Below, in pieces: positions 11,411-21,002 of a stretch of DNA of 64,000 nucleotides. How positions within the stretch are numbered: position 1 is the stretch's first letter; every line of letters starts with the position of its first letter. Where the stretch lies: positions 28,070,107 to 28,134,106 of the forward strand of contig CM055094.1 of the NCBI GenBank assembly GCA_029204225.1, written 5' to 3'. Source of the stretch: Diphasiastrum complanatum. Its lineage: Eukaryota; Streptophyta; Lycopodiopsida; Lycopodiales; Lycopodiaceae. A program made the position numbers and the translations under genes. The notes beneath the pieces were generated by a model. The model saw only the letters and a list, made by a program, of their open reading frames with translations, made no database searches and was not told the origin of the DNA.

Positions 11411-12239
11411 TCTTCCTTGAATCAGTATCCCCGCTGTTGTAGCTTGTAGTATATTTTTGATGTGGCAACCATCAAGCCCTAAAGATCCAATTAGTTGTGA
11501 GTATGTATGTGCTAGTTTCTGAGCTGGTAGATGATCGAAAGCTAAATATCGAATCGAAATTCTGTTGGCGGTATATATGTATATGCGGATCAGCCAGGCC
11601 CATACACTACTAGCCAGCAAAAGGGACACAAACCCTAGTTCATCCCGTAAGCATATGGAGTGATTTGAGTGAAGCGCATATAAGGAGTTCGTCCAACATG
11701 TGTGAGTGTCCCACAGTACCAAGGTCATCACACAAGTTGGCGGGTGGCTAGGAGACTCGGTTGGGATCCGAGCACTTGTTTGGTCTTCCCGTTTCCTGTC
11801 ATGTAACTTTGTACTGTGAAGAATAATCTGTTATGGCTGATAATCATAAATTTGGTCGCAGTATATCATCAACTGAACACGAGCAATGCTAACAGTATCT
11901 TGCACTTGTGTCACATAAGATAAGCATGGAAGGAACAAAACCTCTTTGTAAATGTTTGTGGATTTTTTTTGTCAAGTTGGAAATGGACTATTTATTCAGT
12001 TTTGTGTACATGTCACACAATGCCAAAGTCTTTTGTGGAGTCTTGGAAGTTTTATGTACTTGAACAAATGGGCAAAGCTATGTGTTTTGTCTTCTTATTG
12101 TGTATGCAATACACGAAGTGAAGTTAGGGCACATCTCACTAGATCAGTGTGTAAAGAGAAGAATTGTTCCTTATGCAAGTCTTTTCACAAGCCAACAACA
12201 AACTCTTTTGAGCACTTCTAAAGGAGAGACTAGTTGCAC

Positions 12240-12699
12240 ACATGCTTAAATATTCAAAAGCCCATGCTCCCTTGGCTAGATCCAAGATAAGCTAGCCATT
12301 TTTCTTTTTGATGCATGATCTTCGCGTAGTTTTAAGGATTGCTTTGTTGGCGCACAATAAGCTGCACATATCTAATGCCCTAGAGAGAGCGCTCATGAGG
12401 CTTCCCATTAAATCCCATATGTAAAGAGGGTAATGCTTATTTTACCCCTTTGGGCTAAGCACTAATGTTATTGTAAGTTGTACATTACTCATGGGGCATG
12501 TTATTTGTAAACACATGGGCTCCCTATTTGTAACTTAGCTAAGTTAGTGCATGTGGCCCGCTTGGCCAAGTAGCTCAATCATATGGTTGCCACCTATACA
12601 TTCCATGCATGTACATGAGGTGCTTACCTCTTAGAGGACTTGGAAGATCCATGCCCTCCTCTCTCTCTCTCTCTATAGCTATTCATTTTGCTGCCAATA
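12240..12699 (+). repeat. LTR-like fragment (copia-type), copy 1
   Basis: The 3' half (about 12530-12690) is clearly similar to 18022-18180. Both read AAGTTAGTGCAYGTGGCC, GCTTGGCCAAGTAGCTCA, TCTATGCATGTA-type and GCCCTCCTCTCTCTCTC blocks in order. Because the second copy leads into a copia gag on the same strand, this is probably an LTR fragment of that family. No primer binding site follows here. Confidence 0.5.
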
Positions 12700-13560
12700 G
12701 GGTACTCGACGGAACCAGAGAGGCCAGTGCAATAGGCTCTCATTGGTGAGAAATGTGTCTCATACTCTGGTGCTAACCGAGATGGGGTCTTTGAATAGGA
12801 TCCCTCGTGGGGCCTCTGGAGGCATGAGTATCAGAGAAATGTGGGGGGATGTTGGACACTGTTGTTGATCGTGATGTCAATCTCTCATAGAAATAGGAGT
12901 ATTCTCATCATCTGATGTTGAGACCTGTTGAGTTCTTCTTCTAAAGAGGAAAGCTGTCATCTGAAGCTGTATGTCTCACTTATAATCGTAGCACAAAAAT
13001 CTCCACATCAACAACATCTCATGTATCGTAAGGGCTACACCGAGGGTCCTCATATGTAATGAGAGAGCGCAAAGTAGGCGAGTCTTTGAATAAGCAATAA
13101 TATTAACCACGTATCTCTCAAGCTGATGTGAGGATATTCTATCATGTCCCAAAGTGAATCACAAGCAGTGTGATAACCCGTAATCTAGGTATTGCGGCTG
13201 AATTGGGAAGCCCGATGCATGTAGCTCTAAGAAGTGAGTCCAACTGTCTCTGCCAAGTGTGCCGAAGATAAGCACGATAAACGGATCATTGGAATGGCAA
13301 TCTTGATGATGAAGATGCATTCTCGAAGAAGTGATTGTCGTGTATGAGTATCTGTCAGGAGGAAGCGACATGGCTCTATAAATATACACAATAAGGCGAA
13401 AAAGAGCATCAACCAATAATGGAGGCACTGTGAATTTGGTAGTGATGATCTAATGTATTATGTGGCATTGAGGGCTTAGCTCGTATAATTCAAGAAAAGA
13501 TGGTGATTTGTGGCCGTGATATACTAGCCCAATCAGAGGAGGTAAGGCGTGTACACCAAG
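12700..13560 (-). pseudogene. LINE-1 relic: ORF2 C-terminal region
   Basis: Conceptual translation on the minus strand gives pieces matching the C-terminal part of the better preserved LINE copies: LASGFP.QP.YLDYGLSHCL, FTLGH.RISSHQL and LRSLITYEDPRC, in broken frames. The 3' part (12700-13000) is too decayed to read the terminal PIP-like motifs. It lies antisense to GCN1. Confidence 0.65.
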
Positions 13561-13738
13561 TTCGAACCTTGCGAAGCAAAATTTGATCGGTTTGCACCTC
13601 GTCGTAGATGTGCTCCCCGAAAATGTGGGGTTGTCTATCATAATGTTTTATGGTACCTTTCGAATCACCTTTTCGAACCGTGTTTGAATCGGGAAAGAAT
13701 CGACTTCTCCAGGTTTGAACCGACAAATTAGTTTTAGG
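13548..13738. repeat. GTTCGAA-motif cluster, copy 1
   Basis: Several near-copies of GGTTCGAAYCG occur (AGTTCGAACCTT, CTTTCGAATCACC, TTTTCGAACCGTG, TTTGAATCGGG, GGTTTGAACCGAC). Similar clusters lie at 16783-16865 and at 58727-58816, the latter at the end of a hAT element. They may be hAT subterminal transposase-binding repeats. Confidence 0.45.
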
Positions 13739-14762
13739 GTTTTCTTCCCCCCCCTCCCTTAGTTTCTACCCTTCGAAAGAAGTGCTTTCTTAGTGTTAAT
13801 GGGTAACATGTACATTATAATTCCTGATTAATCGATGGTGAAATTTGAATCATGACGTGCAACTTCAGAGTCTTGTTACCTAACAATACCTATCACCTGT
13901 GATTTAGGGTTCTTGATCCATCTGTTGCTCGCAGTTTAGCTATGATCTATTTGATATCATTTGTGACATTAGCTAGTAACTACCAACTTCCATACATGAG
14001 TAGAAAGATTGATCATTGTTACTCGTCACTCAAAACATTAATGTCAGACGGTAAACCATACATATTACAATTTACAATGAAACACTCGAAAAAACCCCGA
14101 AGGCTCTCTCTCTCTCTCTCTCTCAAACCAATTGCCAAACTCGCCTCCCCTTTCCTGGCCCGCTGTTTCAACCGCTCTGTCGTTGATGGTTTCCCCATAC
14201 CTTGGGCCACCAATCTCCTTCATCCCATTCTTAAAGCAGGCGATGCCATGAATGTCCACAACTATCGCACTATTATGATTGGTCATACCATGGCCAAGTT
14301 GTACGCTACTATTCTCCAGAACTTCGTTACGGCAGAGGCTAATTCTCGACTATTATATGCGACTGGCCAGGCTGGCTTCCGCCGGGGTTATAGCACTCTT
14401 GATCATGTCCTCACTCTACGTACTATCATTGAGGAGGCAAAGCATATGAGCAAGAAGGTATTTGCTTGTTTCATTGATCTCTCTAAGGCCTTTGATACTG
14501 TTCCCCGTCATCTTTTGATCAGCAGACTACGTCAGCTTGGCTTTTCCGACTCTATTTTCGCGGCAGTGGTTGCTCTGTATGAGAGAGTTCTAGCACGTAT
14601 TCGGCTGGGTACTGATTTGTCTTCTCCCATCCGTAGCATTGTTGGCGTCAAGCAAGGCTGTCCACTATCCCCTTCGCTCTTTGCACTTTATATTGATGAT
14701 CTTGAGCGCCTCATTCGTGAAGAAGGTGGAGATGGTTGCCCGCTGGCTCATTTGCTCATCCC

Positions 14763-15079
14763 CAGTCCGAAAACATGTAGTCAACCTTCGTTTTTCAGGA
14801 TGTTCATTACTTGAACAATTTGTTTAAGGTCGAGCATAAGAAATCTAACACTTCACCTTAATGGGGATCCTGAAAAACTTTGATCTTCATATTTAACATA
14901 TCATTAAATCTGAGATGTTGCTCCTTTGATAGAGCCTTTGTGAAGTAATCTACTGCCATGTAGTTTGTTCTGCAAAAAACCAATTCTACTTCCTTGCTGT
15001 GCACTTTCTCTCTAAGGTAGTGATACCTGATTTCTATATGTTTGCTTTGAGAGTGAAATCTTGGATTGAGAGATAGCTG
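14763..15079 (-). mobile_element. Copia 3' fragment inserted in LINE-2
   Basis: It separates GCPLAHLLIP from LLYADD of the LINE-2 RT. On the minus strand it reads YHYLREKVHSKEVELV, AVDYFTKALSKEQHLRF (the end of copia RNase H), a stop, a polypurine-like ATTAAGGTGAAG and then TGTTAGATTTC, which looks like the first bases of a copia LTR. About 317 bases. The rest of the element is absent. Confidence 0.75.
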
Positions 15080-15772
15080 CTTTATGCTGATGACATTGTC
15101 CTGCTTTCTTCCTCACCAGAAGGGTTTCAGTGTCTTACATCGGTTTTGTGTTGCTTGGGGTCTCTTTGTTAACTTAAAAAAGACGAAGATCATGATTTTC
15201 AACACCAATCCACAAGGCCTTCACAATTATCAATTCTTCTATGACGGCCAGGAAGTTGACATTGTTTCTTCTATACTTACTTGGGAGTCCTGTTTACTGC
15301 GCCCCTTCTTGGTTTCCGCCAGGCTGCATTTGCGCACATTTCCTCCGGTCTTTCAGCATTGATCCAGTTCGAGCGTGGTTGTACAATGAATCATATTTTT
15401 GATCCCGCTACTAGATGCCAATTGTTTCACACACGGGTGGTTCCAGCAGTGATGTATGCCTCCGAGATTTGGTTGCCAGGACTTTCTCTCTGGGACTGGG
15501 CAGGCATTTCCCGCATTCAGGCCACTATGTTGGGTCACATGATACGTGCCAAGACTACCACCCCTCATGATATCCTATGTGCTGAGTTTGCTACTCCTCC
15601 GATCATCCTTGAGGCCTTTTTCCGCCTTATTCTTTTTCTTTAGCCGATTCAGGAGATTCGTGCATCTCACCCGGATAGATACATAGTTGTTGCGGTTACT
15701 TCTTCACGTGTCCTAGCTGATTCCCATGCCAAGCTATCCTGGTACCAGCAGGCGTCTGATCTCTTATGACAT

Positions 15773-16474
15773 TTGGGCATCTCTATCATGGATCTTCCTC
15801 GTGGTACGCATTCATATATCCGAGGCTATTTATTCCGTCGATATATGCAGCAAACTTGGAGCTTCCTCCCACCTTCCCGTATTCGACTGAGCTATTATCA
15901 GACACACTTCCTCTCTTTGGATCCTTCTGGTTTGCCATTGTTGCCGCTCTATCTCTCACAGCCCCTATCACACGGCCTGTGCTATCGTCTTGGGCAGTTG
16001 CGCATTTCCTCTCATCAGCTTGCTATTGAGGCCGATCGTGCATGGGATATCCCTCGGGAGTGTCGTCTATGTCGCTTGTGCTCGTTGCAGGAGGTGGAAG
16101 ATGAAGCCCATTTCCTCCTCAGATGTCCGTTGTATTATGAGATACGGGGGAGGTATTACTGTCTCTTTCGCGATGGCCCGCATACACTTCGCAGTTTTGT
16201 CTCCTATCCGGATGCTCGTTGCTTGGGACTTCTTGTTCGTGAGATGCTTACCCTCCGTCAATCTCATCTGCCTGCACCAGATCACCTGGGGTTAGACTCC
16301 CGGCAGCTGCTTCTCACTGGCTTCTTTCGGACTCGAGCACATTTTGATGATTCCGATGATGAGATTCCTATCGCTGCGCCACCGCGGAAAAAGCCCAGAT
16401 GTAGTCGGCACTCGCCTCCATCGGGGCCCACTGTACGGTCCACTCAGCGAACACTTCACACTTACTTTCGCTGA
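15773..16474 (+). CDS. LINE-2 ORF2 C-terminal segment with two PIP-box-like motifs
   Basis: A 233-codon open stretch holds the ORF2 C-terminus: the YL...LSHGLCYRLGQLRISSHQL block, a C-x2-C ... H-x4-C zinc-knuckle (ECRLCRLC ... HFLLRCPLYYEIRGRY), then QLLLTGFF at 16304-16327, an acidic FDDSDDE, a basic PPRKKPR and finally QRTLHTYFR at the very end (16445-16471). Both QxxLxx(F/Y)F motifs fit the PCNA-interacting consensus. It is not translated on its own; the true start lies upstream in the interrupted ORF2. Confidence 0.7.
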   Translation: MGISIMDLPRGTHSYIRGYLFRRYMQQTWSFLPPSRIRLSYYQTHFLSLDPSGLPLLPLYLSQPLSHGLCYRLGQLRISSHQLAIEADRAWDIPRECRLCRLCSLQEVEDEAHFLLRCPLYYEIRGRYYCLFRDGPHTLRSFVSYPDARCLGLLVREMLTLRQSHLPAPDHLGLDSRQLLLTGFFRTRAHFDDSDDEIPIAAPPRKKPRCSRHSPPSGPTVRSTQRTLHTYFR

Positions 16475-16652
16475 TATGTACTTATTCTCCACCTGGCCCG
16501 GGTTGTGGGCATTGGTACTTTTTCTGTAGTTCTTCTGTTATACCTGGCCCGGGTTGTGGGCTACTTTCATTCGTAGCTAGTTTATAGCATTTTACGGCCA
16601 CGTCCTCCTATGGATGATGCTCCCACTGTTGCTTGTACATATTTTCTTTTTG

Positions 16653-16682
16653 GTCTTATGCACCCACGGGTGCCCAAAAGAC
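16653..16682 (+). promoter_or_regulatory. LINE-2 3'-terminal stem-loop
   Basis: GTCTT pairs with AAGAC and GCACC with GGTGC around a CACG loop, with a small AT/CCAA internal loop between the helices. It is followed by ATTAATAAAG and the CT tract. The equivalent structure in LINE-9 has GTACC/GGTAC, so one C-G pair is replaced by T-A. Probably the RT recognition structure at the RNA 3' end (inference). Confidence 0.65.
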
Positions 16683-16691
16683 ATTAATAAA

Positions 16692-16695
<4 letters not shown>

Positions 16696-16767
<72 letters not shown>
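16696..16767. repeat. (CT)36 tract at LINE-2 3' end
   Basis: The LINE ends in a 72-base CT run instead of poly(A). Confidence 0.95.
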
Positions 16768-16771
<4 letters not shown>

Positions 16772-16782
16772 GCCAAAACAAA

Positions 16783-16865
16783 ACGGTTCGAACCGTTTTT
16801 TCTTTAAAAAAAAGAATTTAAGTTTTTTTTTTTCCGGTTTGAACAAAACAAAACGGTTCGAATGA
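16783..16865. repeat. GTTCGAA-motif cluster, copy 2
   Basis: CAAAACGGTTCGAACCGTTTT, CCGGTTTGAACAAAAC and ACAAAACGGTTCGAATG surround an A/T-rich spacer. The first is a palindrome. It sits on the far side of LINE-2 from cluster 1, so LINE-2 may have inserted into a non-autonomous hAT-like element. Confidence 0.45.
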
Positions 16866-16869
16866 TGGA

Positions 16870-18020
16870 CTGGATTTCTCGCAAGGTGATTGCAACTTTG
16901 GTTATCACATTGCAACAATGTAGGTCTTACTTGAGCAATTTGCATATCCTTTTAGATGGCGTAACCAAATGGCTTCACAGGCGGACCTTGTAGTTGCCTT
17001 GTACTCAGCTTCGGTAGATGATAGGGCAATAGTAGGCTGCGTCTTGCTACACCATGATATAGCCCCTGAACCTAGGTTAAAGCAATAGCTTGCCATCGAT
17101 CTCCGTGCCCTATTAGAATCTGAATAATCTTCCAGCTGAAGGTCTCCATCATCAGTGTATCCAATCCCAGAAGTCATTGTCTCTCTCACATATCGTAGGA
17201 TCCGCTTGGCTGCCTTCCAATTTGCTTCAGTAGGCTTACTCATGAACTGACTTGCGATCCCAACCACATAAGCAATATCTGGCCTGGTGGTAGTAAGGTA
17301 CATCAGGCTGCCCACCAATTGACGATAGAGAGTCTCATCTGCAAATGCTGGACCATCATCTCTTGATGGCTTGTTGCTTGCATCCATGGGTGTGCTAATT
17401 TGTTTGCTTTCTTGCATGTTAAACCTCTTCAATAATTTCTGTGAGTAGATCATCCACATAGAGCACAACAACCACAAAGTCTTATCGTTCCCTGAAGACA
17501 TAAAAAGATTGCAATCAGATTTACTCTTCTCAAACCCTTGCCTTGCAAAGTACTCGTCAATTCAGCTATACCAAGCCCTTGGCGCCTGTTTGAGCCCATA
17601 GAAGGCTTTTCTAAGCCTACAAACCAGATTCTCCTTGCCTGCTATCTCAAACCTCTGCGGTTGTTCCATGTAAACCTCCTCCTATAGGTGCCCATTAAGA
17701 AAGGCACTCTTGACATCCATTTGATGGACATCCCAATCAAAATATGAGGCTAAGGCCAAAACGGTCCTGATAAATGTCATCTTAGCAACAGGTGCGAATG
17801 TCTCATCATAGTCTAGCCCCTCCTGCTGGGCGTAGCCTTTCGCAACCAACCTTGCCTTGTACTTGTCCACTGTTCCATTGGCATGAAACTTGGTCTTATA
17901 GACCCACTTGCAACCTATTGGTTGCTTCCCTTCTGGGAATGTAGTGAGCTCCCATGTGTCATTCTCGACAATGGAGTCGTACTCCTCCTGCATGGCATGT
18001 TGCCATACCTTTTTCTTCAG
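16870..18020 (-). pseudogene. Ty1/copia reverse transcriptase-RNase H fragment
   Basis: On the minus strand it begins near 18015 with MQEEYDSIVENDTWEL, followed by GCKWVYKTKFHANGTVDKYK, ARLVAKGYAQQEGLDYDETF and HQMDVKSAFLNGHL. The YVDD region near 17460-17500 is damaged. STPMDASNK, LYRQLVGSLMYLTTTRPDIA and the RNase H block WCSKTQPTIALSSTEAEY with CEAIWL follow. Breaks occur near 17680 and 17510. It ends at about 16870 before the usual HFTKPL-type tail. Confidence 0.92.
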
Positions 18021-18021
18021 T

Positions 18022-18180
18022 TGAGTAAATTAGTGCAAGTGGCCCACTTGGCCAAGTAGCTCACTCCTATGGTTGACATCTAGACTTTCTATGCATGTAT
18101 CTGAGGTCCTTGCCTCAGAAGGGACTTGGAGGACCCACGCCCTCCTCTCTCTCTCTAGCAATTCATTTCTTCTTCTAACT
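18022..18180 (+). repeat. LTR-like fragment (copia-type), copy 2
   Basis: Similar to 12530-12690 (shared GTGGCC, CTTGGCCAAGTAGCTCA and TCTATGCATGTA blocks, then CCTCTCTCTCTC). It directly precedes the copia gag fragment on the same strand, which supports an LTR/leader identity. 5'-truncated at the junction with the reverse-strand copia. Confidence 0.5.
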
Positions 18181-18189
18181 TTTCGTGTT

Positions 18190-20435
18190 GTGAGGTGCTT
18201 ATGCAATTCTCCTTGTGTGTTTGTGTATTTGCAAAGCAGGTTACATACTCTCAAGATGGAAGCAGGTGCAACAATTGGTGATCACATCACAAAGGTCAAG
18301 GACCTTATGGACCAACTTGCTTCAGTTGGAGAGATAGTAAGTGATAGGAGTATTGTCCCCATAGTCTTGAATAGCTTGTCATTCAACTATCAAGACTATG
18401 TGATGTCCCTTTCTGCTAGGGAGAAACTCCCAACCTTTGGGGAGTTATGTGGTCTTCTTTTATAGGAGGAGATGAGGAGGAAGAATCTTTCTGAAAGGGA
18501 AGATAATCCAGAGTATGCATTTGCTTCTAAGAAGAAGCAGAACTTTCAAAAGAAAGGCAAAGGCAAAGGGAAGAACTCAAAGCAAAGCTTGGAGCAGCAG
18601 GTGTCCAAGTTACAGGTTGGAGAGGAGTCAAGCACCAATTCCTCATCTACACCCAAGAGGGTCACTTTGTTGACAAAGTTGTTGGAGAAGAGCAATCTGG
18701 TGGGCTTGATCTATTCACCGCAACCCTATCATCTGAATCCACGTTTGGTGGATGGTACATTGATTCTGGAGCCACAAGCACATGACACCTCATAGACATT
18801 GGTTCAACACCTATGAGGAAACAGGAGATGGTCAACAGGTATGCCTTGGAGATAACTCTACACATGAGGTGAGGGGCATAGGCACAGTTCCACTGTAGCT
18901 GTCATCAGGTGAGGTTAAGGTAATCAAGAGTGTGTTGCATGTACCAGGATTGGCTAAGAACTTGCTATCTGTTGGTGCCATTACCAAACAGAACATGTTG
19001 TAGAGTTTGACGAATCTACCTGTTTGGTAAAAGACAAAGATCAAAGCTTCAAGGTGGTAGCCAAGGGAATGCAAGAAGGGGGTCTTTACAAGCTTTACAC
19101 AACCATTCCTAGCCAAGAGGCCTTGTCAGCAAGGGATTTTAATGAGGACCAGCTTTGGCATGAGAGGTATGGTCATTTGAGCTATCAAAGTTTACAAGTT
19201 TTGAACAAGCACAATATGGTAGTAGATCTTCCTAGCATTAAGTCATCTTCAGATACATGTGAGGCTCGTGCACCAGGAAAGCAACAGAGGCAAAGGTTTC
19301 CAAAGGGAAAAGCTACCAGGGCCAAGGGCATTCTTGAGCTTGTGCATTCAGATTTGTGCGGTCCCATGCAGACCAGATCAGCAGGGGGGGCGTACTATCT
19401 CATGACCTTCGTAGAAGTTTTTCACGGAAGGTATGGGTCTATTTTCTGAAGCTGAAATCTGAAGCGTTCAAATACTTCAAACAGTGGAAAGCTTTGGTGG
19501 AAAACCAAACAGGGAAGAGGCTAAAGACTCTCAGGTCAGATAAGGGTGGTGAGTATATTTCTGATGAGTTCAAAGATCTTTGCAATCCATGTGGGATAAA
19601 GAGACAGTTTGCCGCTCCACATACACCGCAACAGAACGGCGTGGCTGAGCGAATCTATAGTTGAGTGTGCGAGAAGCGTGCTCAAGGCAAAGGGGTTGGC
19701 AAATTCCTTTCGGGCGGAAGCGGTAGCAATTGCTGTTTTTCTATTGAATAGAAGCCCAACCAAAGCGGTGAAGGAATCACGCCTGAAGAAGCGTATAGTG
19801 GCAACAAGCCCAAAGTGGGCAGCCTACGAGTACTTGGGAGTACGACATATGCACATATACCAAAGAACTTGCGAAAGAAACTTGATGCAAAATCCGTGAA
19901 GTGTATCTTCCTTGGGTATAGTGAAGGCGAGAAAGCCCATGTGCTATATGATCTCGAAAACAAGAAGAAGATCCTAAGTCGAGACGTCATCTTTGATGAA
20001 GAGCATTCACCCAAGATACAGGAGCAGGAGAAAGATGGAACTTCTGAGTTCCTACCCTTGATTGATTCCATGGATGAGGATCCTAGTCAAGAGTCCTGTG
20101 AGCCTCAAGTGCAAGTGCAACAACAGGAAACCGAACATACTAGTTTGAGACCTCTTTTTGGCCAAGTACCAGAAGCTGAAATTGGGGACAAACGGAAGAC
20201 TAAGATAGTAGCATGGGATATGTGGTCACTATCCACATCGCCTACCACTACGAAGAAGCTACCTAGGTGGTATTGGGAAACAATCAAAGAGTGTCAAATG
20301 ATGGAAGAAGGAGAGAGCAGTGAACAGAAACCAGAAGATCTTTTAGGTCTCATGAGAGACAAGAGACTAACTTTCCTCTTATGTCCACTATTCTGGATGC
20401 AGATGAGCCACAGTTCCTTCACCTCTCCGGACCTC
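18190..20435 (+). pseudogene. Ty1/copia fragment: gag to integrase
   Basis: Gag (UBN2-type) starts internally at LHTLKMEAGATIGDHITKVK and includes VLNSLSFNYQDYV, with a TAG near 18462. Protease follows (WYIDSGATST near 18752), then GAG-pre-integrase (LWHERYGHLSYQSL near 19155). Integrase shows LVHSDLCGPMQTRS near 19338, TLRSDKGGEY near 19527 and PQQNGVAE near 19625, all DDE residues kept. The linker reads LRVLGSTTYAHIP, KCIFLGYSEGEKAH, SRDVIFDEE and GDKRKT. Stops and frameshifts (19449, 19660 and others) make it a pseudogene. It stops before the RT domain at the junction with LINE-3. Confidence 0.93.
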
Positions 20436-20439
20436 CGCC

Positions 20440-21002
20440 ATGGACAATAACCTCCTCAAGCTCATCAAGGTATAGCCCAAAGAGAGTAGGTGAAAGGGAG
20501 CAACCCTGTTTCACCCTGATTGTGCTCAACAGAGGCTCTGAACTGCCTATTCACTCCTAAAACAGCCCCATACTCTCTCATATAAGCCCATCACTGCCAA
20601 TACTAGTATTTGTAGAAAGGCCTCGCAACCTCTGAATAAGCAAGGGTCATGGGACTGAGTCCTGATATCCACAAAATAACAATAAACTCTCCCTCGACTA
20701 TGTTTGGCATGCTCAATAATGGAACAAAGTGTAATGATATGAGTAGTAGCTCTTTATGCCATGTATGGTCCTTACAACCATCAAGAAAATGTGAACCCAT
20801 CGTACACATGATGTCGAGGATCTGGAATCCGAGCTCCTCATCCATAAGAGTGGTGATCCCATGAGACCTAACAGTTACCTCACCATCATGATTGGACATA
20901 TCATTTTGAAACTCTATGGCACCATATTCAATCAACAATGAGTACATGGGTAGAGACCAGGCGATTATATGATATGGGTCAGGCAAGTTTCAGGGCCTGC
21001 GT
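20440..21002. mobile_element. LINE-3 fragment with an internal 5' inversion
   Basis: 20440 to about 20748 reads on the minus strand as RT sequence (IRVKQGCSLSPTLFGLYLDE and upstream residues matching LINE-7). About 20820-21000 reads on the plus strand as the preceding RT region (HKSGDPM, SYLTIMIGHIILKLYGTIF, MGQASF). A minus-oriented 3' part joined to an inverted 5' part is the layout left by twin-primed integration. 3' end missing. Confidence 0.75.

Larger units (their letters stand above)
14104..16767 (+). mobile_element. LINE-2, 5'-truncated non-LTR retrotransposon
   Basis: The only LINE in sense orientation to GCN1. A (CT)10 tract (14104-14124) abuts the 5' truncation point. ORF2 begins between endonuclease and RT domains: NYRTIMIGHTMAKLY at about 14263, GQAGFRRGYST at about 14371, CFIDLSKAFDTVPRHLL at about 14470 and GVKQGCPLSPSLFALYIDDL at about 14645-14706. 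A copia piece (14763-15079) interrupts it just before LLYADD at 15080. Frameshifts follow. The C-terminal zinc-knuckle (CRLCRLC...H....C, about 16060-16127) and tail to the TGA at 16474 are open from 15773. A 3' UTR with a stem-loop precedes a (CT)n tail. Confidence 0.93.
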
